DNA of 64,000 bases from Alviniconcha marisindica (lineage: Eukaryota; Mollusca; Gastropoda; Provannidae): assembly GCA_018857735.1 (NCBI GenBank), contig JABMCL010002481.1:1220001-1284000 (forward strand), in the 5' to 3' direction. Positions 35,801 through 48,600 of the stretch are shown in pieces. The position numbers and the translations under genes were made by a program. The number at the start of each line of letters is the position of its first letter. Positions within the stretch are counted from its first letter, which is position 1. The notes below the pieces were generated by a model. That model saw only the letters and a program-made list of their open reading frames with translations. It made no database searches and was not told the origin of the DNA.

Positions 35801-38800
35801 AAATCAATGCAACCAGAAGCCCAATTTAGCCCACAATCAAATGGGGATTTTTTAAAAACACACTCTGTGACCATAAAAAAGGGTCATGGTTGCAACCAGT
35901 ATGCACAAAGCGTAACAGAATTTGGTTACTGTCATGCACAGATTCTACACTCCTGCTTAAACAGTACAATATCTAAGATACAAAAGAAGATGCAAGTAAT
36001 AAGCTTTTGCAACGGAAAGGACAGACCCATTTTCCTCAAAAATATGCTAACATTACTTAAAGTTAAAGCATTCTATAGATGAACTGGACAACTTGGGCTT
36101 GTCAAAGCTTGCAAAAACAAGAACAGAACAAAACAAAACGCATGTGACTGTGTCCATGTATTATCACAAGTTTGGGCTTGACCCAAGAAGAAGAAACTAG
36201 AGAGAGAGTAAATACAAGTAGCAATTTTACATTTCCAATATGACCTAAACAGCATGTCTAGGTCACCAAGGCTGGTATTAAAGTATAAAGCTTGATGGAA
36301 GTCATCATGCAAAGAAAGTTCTCTCTTATATAAACTCTTGCAAAATGCCAAAGTTATGGTTTTGCTACGGACGGCCAAAGATGATTACATCTGAGTCAAA
36401 AAGGGAACATTTTCCTTTTCTTTTTTCTGCTTACTATATCAATTATAATAGCATATGACGCAGTCAATCACGAGGTTACCAAAATAAACCCAGCTTAACT
36501 GAATGTTCGGAAAGGTCAGACACAAGAGAAGAGAGAGAAGTTTAAGAGTCTGCAGATGAGCAACACTGCAAGGCTGACAGCTTAATGACTGGTGATGACA
36601 ATGCAGTCATGGCTGGGGGCAGGGAGGGGCCAGCTGGACAGGAGGCTGACAGCATACACCACCATATAAACAGCTTCAGAGTCCCTCTTCAAGCCAGACA
36701 GCATGTTCTAAAACTGAAAGTCAAGGGAAGCTTTCCTGATCTGGTAGCAGACAGGCTCGCTGAGTGGTCCTGCCAACACAGCCCTGCTGCTTGGGATTGC
36801 TCTCTGCACTACCATACATCCACACAGTCATGTTGCTCATCTGCACACCCCCTTCCAAGTAACAACACCGACTAATTATTTTTTAACAACTCTACATGCA
36901 CAACACATGCTACAGTTAAGTCATGGGTCAAAATATGCCACAAAAATATCAACTGAACATGCACACAACATCAAGACTGTATGACAGTGTACTGTAAAGT
37001 ACTGCAGTGTAAGAGTATTGTGTGGTAACTCTCTCACGTAATACTCCGTTTTATTTAGAATGGCAATATATGGAGATATCTGGGCAATGACAAATGTCAA
37101 TTTGTATAGCAAGGTCTAAATCCATGCAGATAGTCACATGCTTGTTGAGCTTGGCAAATGTGTGTGTGTGTGGTGGTGGTGGGGGGGGGGGGGGGGGGGT
37201 ATGGATAAGGAAAGGGAATGTGCAGAGGGGATGGGGGGAAGAAGGGGGGGAGAGAAGAAAAAAAGGGGGGGGGGGGACAACTCTGATTAAGAAGCAAAAA
37301 AAACAAATGAACAATTGTGACTTCAGCTGCCCCTGAAATGAAGCAGCCTTTTGATTTGTGAAGCTTATATATATATATATACACATAGTAGATCTGACAA
37401 CAAGGCATGTTGTGAAGAAAACATTTTGTTTGTATGGATCTAGTTAATTTTGTTGTCAAAATGCAAGAGTGTGTGAATGTGTAAAGGCATACTGGAAACT
37501 GCCTGTGACTGGTCTTTTGTATTATAGGACAATGCCTTTCATCAGTATACAAGTGAGACCATGGGGTGGGAATGGTGAATGATGTTGCTGCTATGTTAGG
37601 CTGCTACAGGTCAAGTGTTATCACTCTACTCAAATTAGTCTCAACAGCACTCCTTTAAAGTCACTACCTGCATTAGCAGACCAAACACAGTGTTCTACAA
37701 AGGTATTGAAGTAAGAGCATTTCTGACAAGTTGTGCTCCACCTTTAATAAAACAGTATCGGAACTGGAACATTAACTGACAAGACAAGCTGCCTCATACA
37801 GGGAGTCACACCAACTGTCAAACTCTGCACAACTACTGCATTTTCCCAACATCAAAACACTTTTGGTGCGGCTCTGTCTGCCTCGTCTGTACCCAGTTTT
37901 AAGACACTTCCCCGCATTCCACCCAAATGCATCAGAGCTGCATGTCACATGTCCCTCAGACCACTGTTCGATGACCCTGACGGTAAGGCTACACAGTACG
38001 TCCAACCCTCTGTCTGACTCGTCATTAAATATACCAGTATTTTACTCTGGTCAAATGGTTCTGGAATAATATTTTGCATATTTTGTTGGCAATGGAAAGG
38101 TTTTTGTTGTTCGTCTTAGGGTGTAATTTTCCCCCCTTCCTGCTTTAGAGTGCTTGCTCATCTGTGTGAGGTGACATGAAATGGTCAGTGCCCCAGTCAG
38201 TGAGGCCCCTGCTTGTCCAAATACTAGCTTGTAAACACAGCCCATCACCTCACTATTATGATACACTAGCAGCTTTGGAAGCCAGATCCATTCACTTACG
38301 CTCCCGATTTTTCTCTGGCTGCCTCTCAGAGTCTGATCGCCGAACTGGTGCAGATGGCATGGATTCTGTTGACATGCAACAACAACAAACACATGCTATC
38401 TGTGTCACAACACCCAAGAAAAGGGGAAAACAGGGCAGAACATTCAACTAATACTAACAGCTGTACTACCGAAGGGTGTCAAGACAGCAAATGAAAAAAA
38501 TCAACCACAATGCAATCTAAAAAACACACACACATCAGAACACTGACTTGACACAGTTCAAAAACAAAATACAGTTAACAGAAAACAACCCAATCATCAA
38601 AACTGTACTAATGTCAAACCAACAAAACAAAAACAAGTGAATTTGCAGTCTTGTTTCCAATTAAGCTAGCTCATTTCTACACAACTGATAACTGCAGTGT
38701 TGGAAAGACAATTCTGGATCCAAGACATGAAACATTTTCCAAACTATGACTTTGGCAGATACAGGTCATAATTATTACATTGCACTGTCTGTTCCTCCTC

Positions 38801-41800
38801 TCCCTTGCAGCATGCCAGATTAAAAATGCACAACAGTGCAGTTGCTAACAGCAGGTAATACAGGGGCATTTAGTACTGGCTCCACTCCTTCACTCTGTAT
38901 AGCCTGTGTATAGATGCAGCATGTTACTCTGGACTACCGCATAAATTACAATATACCCATAATGGTTCCCTGTCACCTTACATTCACCTCCAGTAACAAG
39001 TCTATTCACACCATATACAATTCGCTGAAGGCATAGATCTGCAAGCCACACCAAATAATGATCAAAATGGTCATAATATTCCTACTACTAATGATAAGGC
39101 ATATTATATAATATGTAATACCAGCAACAGCAACTCTAACAAACATATTTACAAAAAATACCACCAAACCACAACACTAACCATCAGAGCCGTTTTTATT
39201 TACACAGTGCATATCTAACTTGATCTGTTAGCAGGCATAAGTCATGGTCATGATCTGAATGATAACATCTGCATACATGAACTTCACTTGACAATGATTA
39301 CACAAGTCTGAAAAGAGGGCATCTCAAGCCCATAATACAATATAATGGAAGCTCCCCCCCCCCCCCCCCCCCCAGTTGTTCCTTTTAACAGCTTAATGTT
39401 GCATTCACCCTAACCACTTGCTGTCATGCAATGTCCCATAACCATTTCTTGTGATCACTCAATGCTGCATTCACCCTAACCACCTGTCACTGTCAGGTAG
39501 CTGTTTCTACAATTTAATGCTGCATTCACCACGGCCAATGGCAGTCAAGCAATGTCTACAGCTGCTACCCTTACCCTAACCACTTACTGTCACTGTCAGG
39601 CAATGTCCAATAGTGGTTTCTAATGCTGCGCTCACCCCAACCAACCACTTGTTTGTCAGGAAATGTCAGATTAGCCGTCTCTGCACTGAAAGGGTCTTGT
39701 TCATAGGTTTTCACCCACTGCTGGTGTCAATTTGTGGGACTTCACTGTCAAGCATGAAGACAGTATGGTCTCAGCCTCCAGTTTGGCAATGGAAATGGAT
39801 GCAGTCACACATGCCTCACGAGGAGACAGTCAGACCACCCGTGTCATCATCCTTGCAGATTCAATGAGCTTGCTACAAAAAGTGAAAAGTGGAATGGGAA
39901 GCCCAGACTGTCATGTGTCAATGTTCAACATCCACCTTCAAAAACTCTTGTGGACGCACTGTCCTGGACACCCCAGAGTGAAGGGAAATGACTGAGCAGA
40001 CAGACTGGCAAAGCAACCATCACAAGTGGCTTGCATCTCAGAAGATCTTAAGTGCTAAGGAGCTTGAGAAACTACCTGTGGGCACAAAGCCAAGGACATG
40101 ACACAACCGATTGCCTGGAGAGAGGTGTGGAAAGAGGAAGCACTCAATGACCTCCCTTCAGAGAGCAAGAAAAGGCCATTACCAATCAGATAAATGATGA
40201 AAGTTTCAACAGCAACAATGGGGAACTTCTGAGCAACAGGGTCAAGCGCATATATATGGGGTTTTCTGAGTGCATAGGCATCATCTTCAACTGAACAAAC
40301 TGTGCCAACACTGTATTTCGATCGCACTTGTGAGCACATCCAGTTATTGACAACAAATTCTAATAGTAATTACCCCCCCCCCCCCCCACTGTGGAAGATG
40401 CATTTTAATGTTTCTGGGTATTGACGACAACAAAAAATCCACTTATTTGGTGCCTATAATAGTTAAACTAAACCCATTCCATTTTCATCTGCATTTTCAC
40501 TGTCTCTCCCTATAATACCTCAGACTCTGACCCATTCCGAGGACAACTCTGACTTGGAAAAGGGGACTGGAAGTGAAAGCAAAAAACTCAAGGGGATAAT
40601 CAAGCGTATGTGTCTGCCCTTTATACACAGCATGCATAGCAGCTTGATAACTCACAAGAGTGGGAAGCATTATTTTCAGATTTAGCAGCAATAGTCTGAA
40701 ATGGTATGAACTTGTGGTTCCAGCTCATGTCACACAATCACACAACCTAGACAGAAGATCAGAAACCCTTACACCAGCAACCACACACCTCAAGTGGGTG
40801 GAGACCTAAAACTTGGACCCTTTCAGTCTGTCTTACAGCTTCCCAGGTTGAGCAGAATCCCGATCAAAAGTATTTGGTAAAGTTGTGCATGCACCCACAC
40901 CTCCACATACAGCAAATGTATGTAATTGTGTCTATTTCCATACTAAGTGAACTTGCAACAACCCACCATATGCTTGCCAACGCACTGTTCTGTGCATGTG
41001 TACAGCAAAGTAGTTACCCACTGGGAGTGCACTGTCAAACAGTAGTTACTAATTATGATTATTATATTGGGGGGAAGGGGAGTGGGCGCTGTACATGAAA
41101 ACAAATAAGAAAAATCTGCAGAAATCGCATGCGCATGTACATGGAATGGTTTCCATGCATGCAGACCAAAGACACGAGTTTGCAATACTTGCAAAAGTAC
41201 TCTTCCCTGTGAAACATGCTCTTTGGTCAGGAATCAGGTTTAATCCATGAAAGCATTCAACTGCCTGCTGCCCCCCCCCCCCCCCCCCCCCCCCTTCTAT
41301 TACCCAGAACTTTGAAACTATATACAATAAAACCTCAACTCAATTTCGTCCACAAATGCAATGTCAGGGGAGAAGAAAGGCAAGTGCAGCATAACCACGT
41401 GCTTTCATGAAGTTGAAATGATAAACACCGAGTGCTGTCCAACTCAAGATCTCACAAAAGTACCTATTCCACCCTTCCAACTTGTAATAAGGAAGCTTTA
41501 TTAAGAGGAATGTGTTTAAGTGTCTGGAGTTCAGCAGCAGCACCCATGTGCAAAGGGTGCAGTAATAAGACCCAGCAGGTGTTACGATTTAGTCTGAGCG
41601 GTAAAATATGCCTGTACAGTTCCTGGGTGCACATTAGAGCACGGAAAAGCCAGGGAGTTACATATTCCAGTACAAGCAATGCTAATGGAAGAGGGCTACC
41701 ATAACTGGCTTGCACAATGGCAAGGTACATGATGCAGACGCAACAAACGTATTTTCTAATACTCCATTCCTTCCATGACAACTTTTTGTTTCAGTCTGTT

Positions 41801-42628
41801 TCTTCCCACTTAATGCATCTTCCTTTGAGCACGATATTGTCCATCAGATTGGTTCAGTGCCAGGACTATCTGACTTGCTGTCACACTGTCCATCTGATTT
41901 GTTTCACAGACAGTCCATTCAACTTGTTTACTGCAAGGCCCATTTCACAAGGATGATCTTATTTGTTTGCTAAAATGCCCTTCTGATTTCTTCATTACAA
42001 GGACCATTTTGATTTGTTACAAGGTCAATCTGATTTGCCTGTCATTGTTAAAGGTCCATCCTAATATTTTCTTCAAGCTCCACCTGATTTGTTATAACAC
42101 GCATCTGATTTGTTCATTACCAGGACCATCTGATTTGTTTATTACAAGGATCGTCAGGTTTGTTCATTACAGGGATCATCTGATTTGTTCGCTTGAGGTC
42201 CATCCAGCTTTTTGTTACAAGATCCATCTATCCTGTTCATCACAAAGACCATCTGATTTATCAGCCTGTTACAAATCAACTGCTTGCAAACTCATTACAA
42301 ATGCACCACTTCAGAGCATGGAGTCCACAAAGTGCTACAATGACAAGAACTCCTGGTGACATCACAATCTGGGGTATGTCTTCATAAATATTGCACTTCT
42401 TCTTTAATTTTAAAGCACTGTTCATACTATCATAATCAATCACAGTCAAGTGCAAAAATCAGCCAGAAAAACACAAAAGATTTGCATTCTTCTATCATGG
42501 CAAACATTTCATTATTTTCTTCTTTTTTATATGGGCAGTGTGGAACATTCCTGGGATCACTTTTTTAATGTTGCTTGTTGCCAAATTTGTGACCCCAGAA
42601 AGGCAGAATGAAAGATATTGACCCAATT

Positions 42629-42666
<38 letters not shown>

Positions 42667-45600
42667 GCGAGTTACAAACAAAAAACTGTTTTTAAAAAAA
42701 CAACTTTTTTTTTAACAACCCTGATCAGACTCACATTTGTGACTATTCCGCCTATACCATGCAAGTCTTGATTATGACTTTTAAGATGGAAGATCTACAT
42801 CTGAACACCTCCAATACACCATAGCATGTTACTGGGTTAGGAGAATTGATTAAACTCATACAATTATCTGATTCTTCTGGTTAAATACCAAATTTTTCAC
42901 CCATGTTCAAGAAGATTATACGCCAAAATCTGTGGAGATTAACAGTTAAGTCAATTAGTAACACACACCAAGTCCATTTGAGTAAGTTCCAGTACAGTCA
43001 CTTTGTTGTTGTTGTGACTTCCAATACTGCAGGGAGCCTGGTTCTTGAAAGCCTCCTCCATCTATCTTGAAACAGCATTTCCAACAGCCTTTGCCTCAGT
43101 TGTTAATCTTGTACGATGATATTAAAATCCTCCTCATCCTTCCATCTTGAAACAGCATTTCCAACAGCCTTTGCCTCAGTTTTCAATCTCATATGATGAT
43201 ATTAAAATCCCCATCTCAACAACTTTGTAGCTCACATCCAAATACCTGCCCAAATTAAGCTTTCTAGCTCAAAGAACTTGAGTGCCCTCTAAATGAATTT
43301 TTAAAAACCTGCTCTGTTTGTATACATTTTTTTTCTTTTTCTTTCTTCTTATTTACACAGATCTGCACAAGTACATACTACTTGTCCTGTAGCTACAACA
43401 GTAGCAGATATTACCACACTATTAATACCATCTGCAGCAAGCATCAAGGCTTTGAAACTGAAAGCATGCTGGATCTATGAAGAACACGGAGACTAGCATC
43501 AACGCATCCTGGATGTTCCAGAGCGCTTAAATTGAGCAGGAGGAGGCAGTCAAGTGTTGAGAGTTAGAGAAAGAGTACAGTAGCAGGCATGCAGAGAGAA
43601 GTACTTGGAGGAAAGAGAAAACATTTACCACTGGCATAGCCGTGGCTGTATGCGTCAGAGAAGCTGTCATCAGCAAGCATCGAGGTATCACGAGAATTGC
43701 TAGGCTGAGAGGGGGCAGCAGATCTTGAGGGGGTGTCAGGGAGAGAGCCTCGCGAGTGAGTTCTGCGAGGTTGATACAACCGGTTTGTGTCTCCTGCTGT
43801 TGGGGTTCTAGATCTCCGACGCCGTCCCGCATTGGCACTGTAGGTGGCCTCACCCTGTGAACGTGACTGGCGTGGTCTGGAGTGCGGGCGCTGAGCAAAA
43901 GCCTTTGCACGCCAGGGCTCATGGTTCAGGGGGTTACTGCTCAAGCTGGTCTCACTGGCACCAGAGTGGGATCGCATTCTGTAGCCAGTGGAGGGCAGTG
44001 AGGACTCGCTCCCCAATGATTCCCTGGACTTCTGGCGCTGTGGCGGATGGGACATGGTAGGTGTGTATCCATCGTCAAAGGACACAGATCGTGTGGGTCT
44101 TGATGACACAGAGCCGTAACTACCTGTTGAAATTTTCCGTGCCGGTCGTGGCGTGTGGGGAGGAGACAAGGTCACATCAGACTTGGGGGATTTTCTTTCA
44201 CCTTTGCTTTTGAAGTTGTCCTCCACTGCATCCGGTTCATCTTCAGTGTCACCATAGTACTGCGAGGTACTCTCTGTTTCTTTACGCCTGCGTGACGAGT
44301 GCTGTCTATCCCTCTCAAAAGAAGCATCAAATGAGCTTTCTCTGTGGAACGAGTCATCAGCAGGAACATGAAGTAGATTAGATTCCTGCCAGCCATGACG
44401 TCTCCTTGGTTCCTCCCTGTACTCTTCATCAGAGTCTGGAAGAGGAGGTACCTTTTTCCTCTCCTTTGGTGATGAGCGGCCTTTCAATTTTTTCTCCCTT
44501 GCATCATGTTTTGGCTCTGCCATTTCAATCTCAGACCCACCAACACAGGACAGCTTCTTCAGTTTATTTTTCTTGGGTGGAAGAGCAGGAGGCACATCTT
44601 GCACATTGACTGGTTGCTTGTCAAGCAGCTCTCGTGACCTTGCTCTGCGTGGTTCTCGGTCAAATTCTGCCAGACGCTCTATGGATTGATGCTTCTTTGC
44701 GGGCAGAGGCGGTGCCAACTCTTCTTTGTCTATGCTCTCTCTTGATGCTGCCTGCACTCGGATCTCAGGGGGAGGCAGATTTTCTTGTCGTGGACTTCTT
44801 CTTCCTGACCTGTTGCTTTCAGGGTGGCTGTCACCCCGAGCCTCTCTCCTGCCTCTTATACGACCCTCTGACCTTGGCTTCTCAATCTCGGCATTTTCTG
44901 CTCTATGGTTACTGTCTCTTCTATCAGGCTCTGGCTGGCGCCTTGATCTTCGTGCTCTTGGCGGCTCATCATCATAATTTACTATGTCCAGACCAGACAT
45001 TCGCGAACCACCATCCTCCCTTGAAGCCAGACTTTCCCTTGAAGCCAGCTTGCTCCTTGAAGCTGTGCCGTTTCTGCCAGAGAGGTTTTCTTTTGAAGTC
45101 AGGCTATCTCTTGAAGCACTGTTTTCCACAACTTTCAAATCAGAGTAAGGCCTGGACAAACCAACCTCAGAGCCACTATTCTGTGATTCTGTTTCCTTTC
45201 GCTGGTCATTTATTGTACCCCTCCCTCTGCCTCCTGCCCTCTGCCTTGCTTGGGAGCTCTGGGAATCATTCTCATCTGATGAAGTGTGTGGCCGCCGTTG
45301 TCCTGACCGTCTGACCCGTGGTGGTTCATCCCCATAGTCCAAAACGTCTAGGTTGCCTGCAATGGGCACTGTGTCTTCTGGTTCTAAGGTGCTGCTTGGC
45401 TCAGCATCTTGGTCCTTTGGTGTTTTTTCTTCCTGACGACGCTTCTCATCTCCTGGTACGGGTGGCGTGGGCTGTTTTGCCAGCATGCCAGACAATGAAG
45501 GAAAATCTTCCCCTAACTTTTGGCTAGCTCGTGCTGGCTGCCTGAAAGTTGACAAAATTGTGCCGTCTTCCACTGGGGATTCTATGGAAGAGATTTTTTC

Positions 45601-48600
45601 ATGGCGCTTTCGCCTCAGCACACCTTCATCCTCCACAGACTCTCCCGCACCAAGCGTGTGCATAACCTCAGCTGAACCATGTTTTGGCTGTTTCTCCACT
45701 TTCTTCTGAGGCCTTCTAACTCTTGGGGGTCTGTTTTCTTCATCTTCATCCTTGTTTCTATTTGACTGCTCATCCTGGCCCCTTCGTTGAACTTCTGGCA
45801 GCTGTGTGCCTTCAGTCTGGATCTCTGTACCAGGCAGAGTCTCACCCACCACTAATTCCTGCCCTTCCCTCAGCAGGTCCTCAGGAGGTGGAGGAAAGTC
45901 TCCCATCTGTGGCGAGTCAGCAGCAGATGCGGGTGGAGCAGCCCCAGGTACTTCTAGGTCAGCATCACGCGTCTTCTCACCCGTGTTTTCAGCTACCCTT
46001 GTTTGAATCTTTTCTTCCCGTGGCTCCACCTCTCCTTCCAGTCCATCAGCCGACAGCACTTCCCTCGGGTCACTGGCCTCTCTGCTGGGCCCCTCATCAG
46101 ACCCTCTTTGCTGCCTCCTTCTCCTCTCTCTCCTGGAGCTGGGCGGTCTTGGCATGTCATCTTCAGGAGCTGCCTCATCTTTCCTTGGATCGGAATGAGC
46201 TGGCTCAGTTTCCTCTTCAGCCTGAGCCCTTCTCCTTCGTCTCCTGGGCTGATCTGAGTTGGTTTCCAGGGATCGTTGCCTTCGTCGTCTTCTGTGAGGT
46301 TCGTCAATACCCAGCCTTCTTTCGCTGCCTTTGCTCTCATTTGAGTTTGCAGTGGAAGGGGCATCATCAATGAGGGTTTCCTTTGACCTCTTCTCCCCAT
46401 GGGCCAGCAGCTGGTTATCCAGACTCAAACGGGACAGGGAGGGAGTGTCGCTAATCAGAGTCTCGCGCGATTTGTTTCTGCGACCGTTGCTCCTGGACCT
46501 TTCATTCAAGATAGACATACTCTGGGTGCTCCTCTTTGTTTCTTGCTCTGTGTCCGACCGGAACAATGAGGGATGCTCATCCAGCAGAGTTTCCCGAGAT
46601 CGGTTTTTCCTTCGCCCAAAGTTCTTCGGAAAACTCTTGGATCTCCTGGCAGATTGGTGCCCCCTGTCAGCAGACAAAGGCATGACCTCCAGTAACGTTT
46701 CCTCCGATTTGCCCATTTTGGACTGGTACTTCTTAAAGGAACCTTCCTTCCGCCGGCCAAGTTTGGGGGAGCTAGTCACCAGAGGTCCTTCCTCCTCTAA
46801 AATATCTTTCTTAGCCTGAGGAGAAATCGCTGAGAAATCCATCGGCGTTGGGTTGATGACCACCACATCATCTTTGTACACCCTGGTTGAATCTGGGGTT
46901 ACTGTTTCTGCTTCTACCCTATCATCCAGCAAATCTTCCAAGGAACAAGATTTGGCTGTGCCAGAGGCAGGAGTCTGGGCCACCTGTTCAGGGAGAACAC
47001 CATCACGAATGGAGATCTCCAAGGACCTGCCATAGATCTTTGAACCTTTCTGTGCCAGCTCATCCACATCCAGATCTTCCAGTGACTTGGACACACTGTC
47101 CATCAGCGTCCACCTTTTCCTCTTTTCAGTTGATGCTGAAGTTTTCTCTGGTGACCCTGACAGGTACGCAGACACAGGTTGGCCAGACTTGGCTATCTTG
47201 GCAGGGTCAATGGTGACAGTGTGGAGGATTGCATCAATGATAGCAAAGTTACGATGTTCAACGGGCCCTGCACTCTGGACACGGCGCACCACACCATGCC
47301 CCTTCTTCAGTCTCCTCTTGACATTGCTGGGTTCATCAAGCTCATTTTCAAGACTTCGCACTCTGTGCAACTCTCTGTGGATTGGCTCCGGGGCAAGGGC
47401 ATCAAATGGTGGGCTGTTCACTATGGGTGATGTTTCCAGGGAGGTGGAGTCTGTCCTATATGAAGTAGCCTTATTCTCTTCTTCCATAGGGGAGCTAGTG
47501 GCTGGACCAGAAACATCCGCAAGTTCTTCTTCATGGTGTGCCAAAGGGACATGGATGACAGGAATATCAAGAGCTGCAGAAGCTGGGGCAGACTCCTGGG
47601 GGGATTCATGGGCTGACTGGGACATCATGGAAGGTTCACTGGTTTCACATTTGTTACCAGGATCAGAAGTAGGCTCCATGGAAGGTTCACTGGTTTCACA
47701 TTTGTTACCAGGATCGGAAGTAGGCTCTGACTCATTTGGTGATGCCGCGTCATGCTGATCTTCCAACTTCTGGTCTACACCTTCCTCACAGTCCACATCT
47801 GATGCAGGCAGCTGGGGTCTCTCTACATCCTCCTCTTGCTTCCTGGGGGCAATATCTCCATCTGAGGCTTCAGAGAATGTGTTAGACGCTTCTTCATCGG
47901 CAAACCTGATTTCTCCTTCGTTAAGAGCCAGCTCATCAGAGAGTGTACCCTCTTCATCAGTCAGTGGGGCAGAAGGAGGAACCTTTCCACAACTATCTTG
48001 GCCTGGGTAATCTGGCGAAGGCTCAGTGGCATCAGCCTTACGGACAGTGAAGACGGGCTGCTGAGATACGCTAGACAACTGCTCCTCTGGCTGCTCTTCC
48101 CGCCCAGTGTTAGGAAGAGAGAGGTGACCGCTCTCATCCAGATCCTCAGGAGTGGCAATAGGAGCCGACTTGTCAGTGATCGCTGCTGGCTCACATTTGA
48201 CGTCATGGCTGTGACTGGGAACCAGGTTTTCCTTGCAGTTGTCTGTCATAAGCAACAGATCTTCCAGACTTTCATCGGAATCCACCTCAACAGTCTGCCG
48301 TGCCAGCAAGGCCTCCAGGGTATCCTCCTCTTCCAGGAACTCTTCCTTCACAGGAGACAATGGGTGGGTAAGACCTCTTCGTACCCATCGTGGATATTTC
48401 TTTTTGGATCTACCATGGCGCCTCCCTGATGACTGATGAGATCTTTTCGCTGGCTTCTGTTGGTAGTTTGGACTTAGAGGCACCTTCACAGCAGGTGCAC
48501 CCTCCTCTGCCGGCGGACACCTGATCACGTTCTGTTGCTCCTGAAGGACTTTAGGTTTCATTTTGCTGGGCTCACGACCCTCTTCAGGCTGGACGATGGT

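Larger units (their letters stand above)
38366..43628. other. Adducin intron 15 (5.3 kb)
   Basis: No additional exon is recognised. The intron holds C-runs (39354-39373, 40373-40387, 41271-41294), tandem repeats, a decayed RNase H retroelement fragment and an AT microsatellite (42632-42663). Confidence 0.7.

Noticed and set aside
44634..47758. Long + strand open frames (up to 226 codons) opposite the giant exon
   Set aside because: They are shadows of the GC-rich adducin coding strand; the sense frame is continuous and homologously linked to adducin exons.
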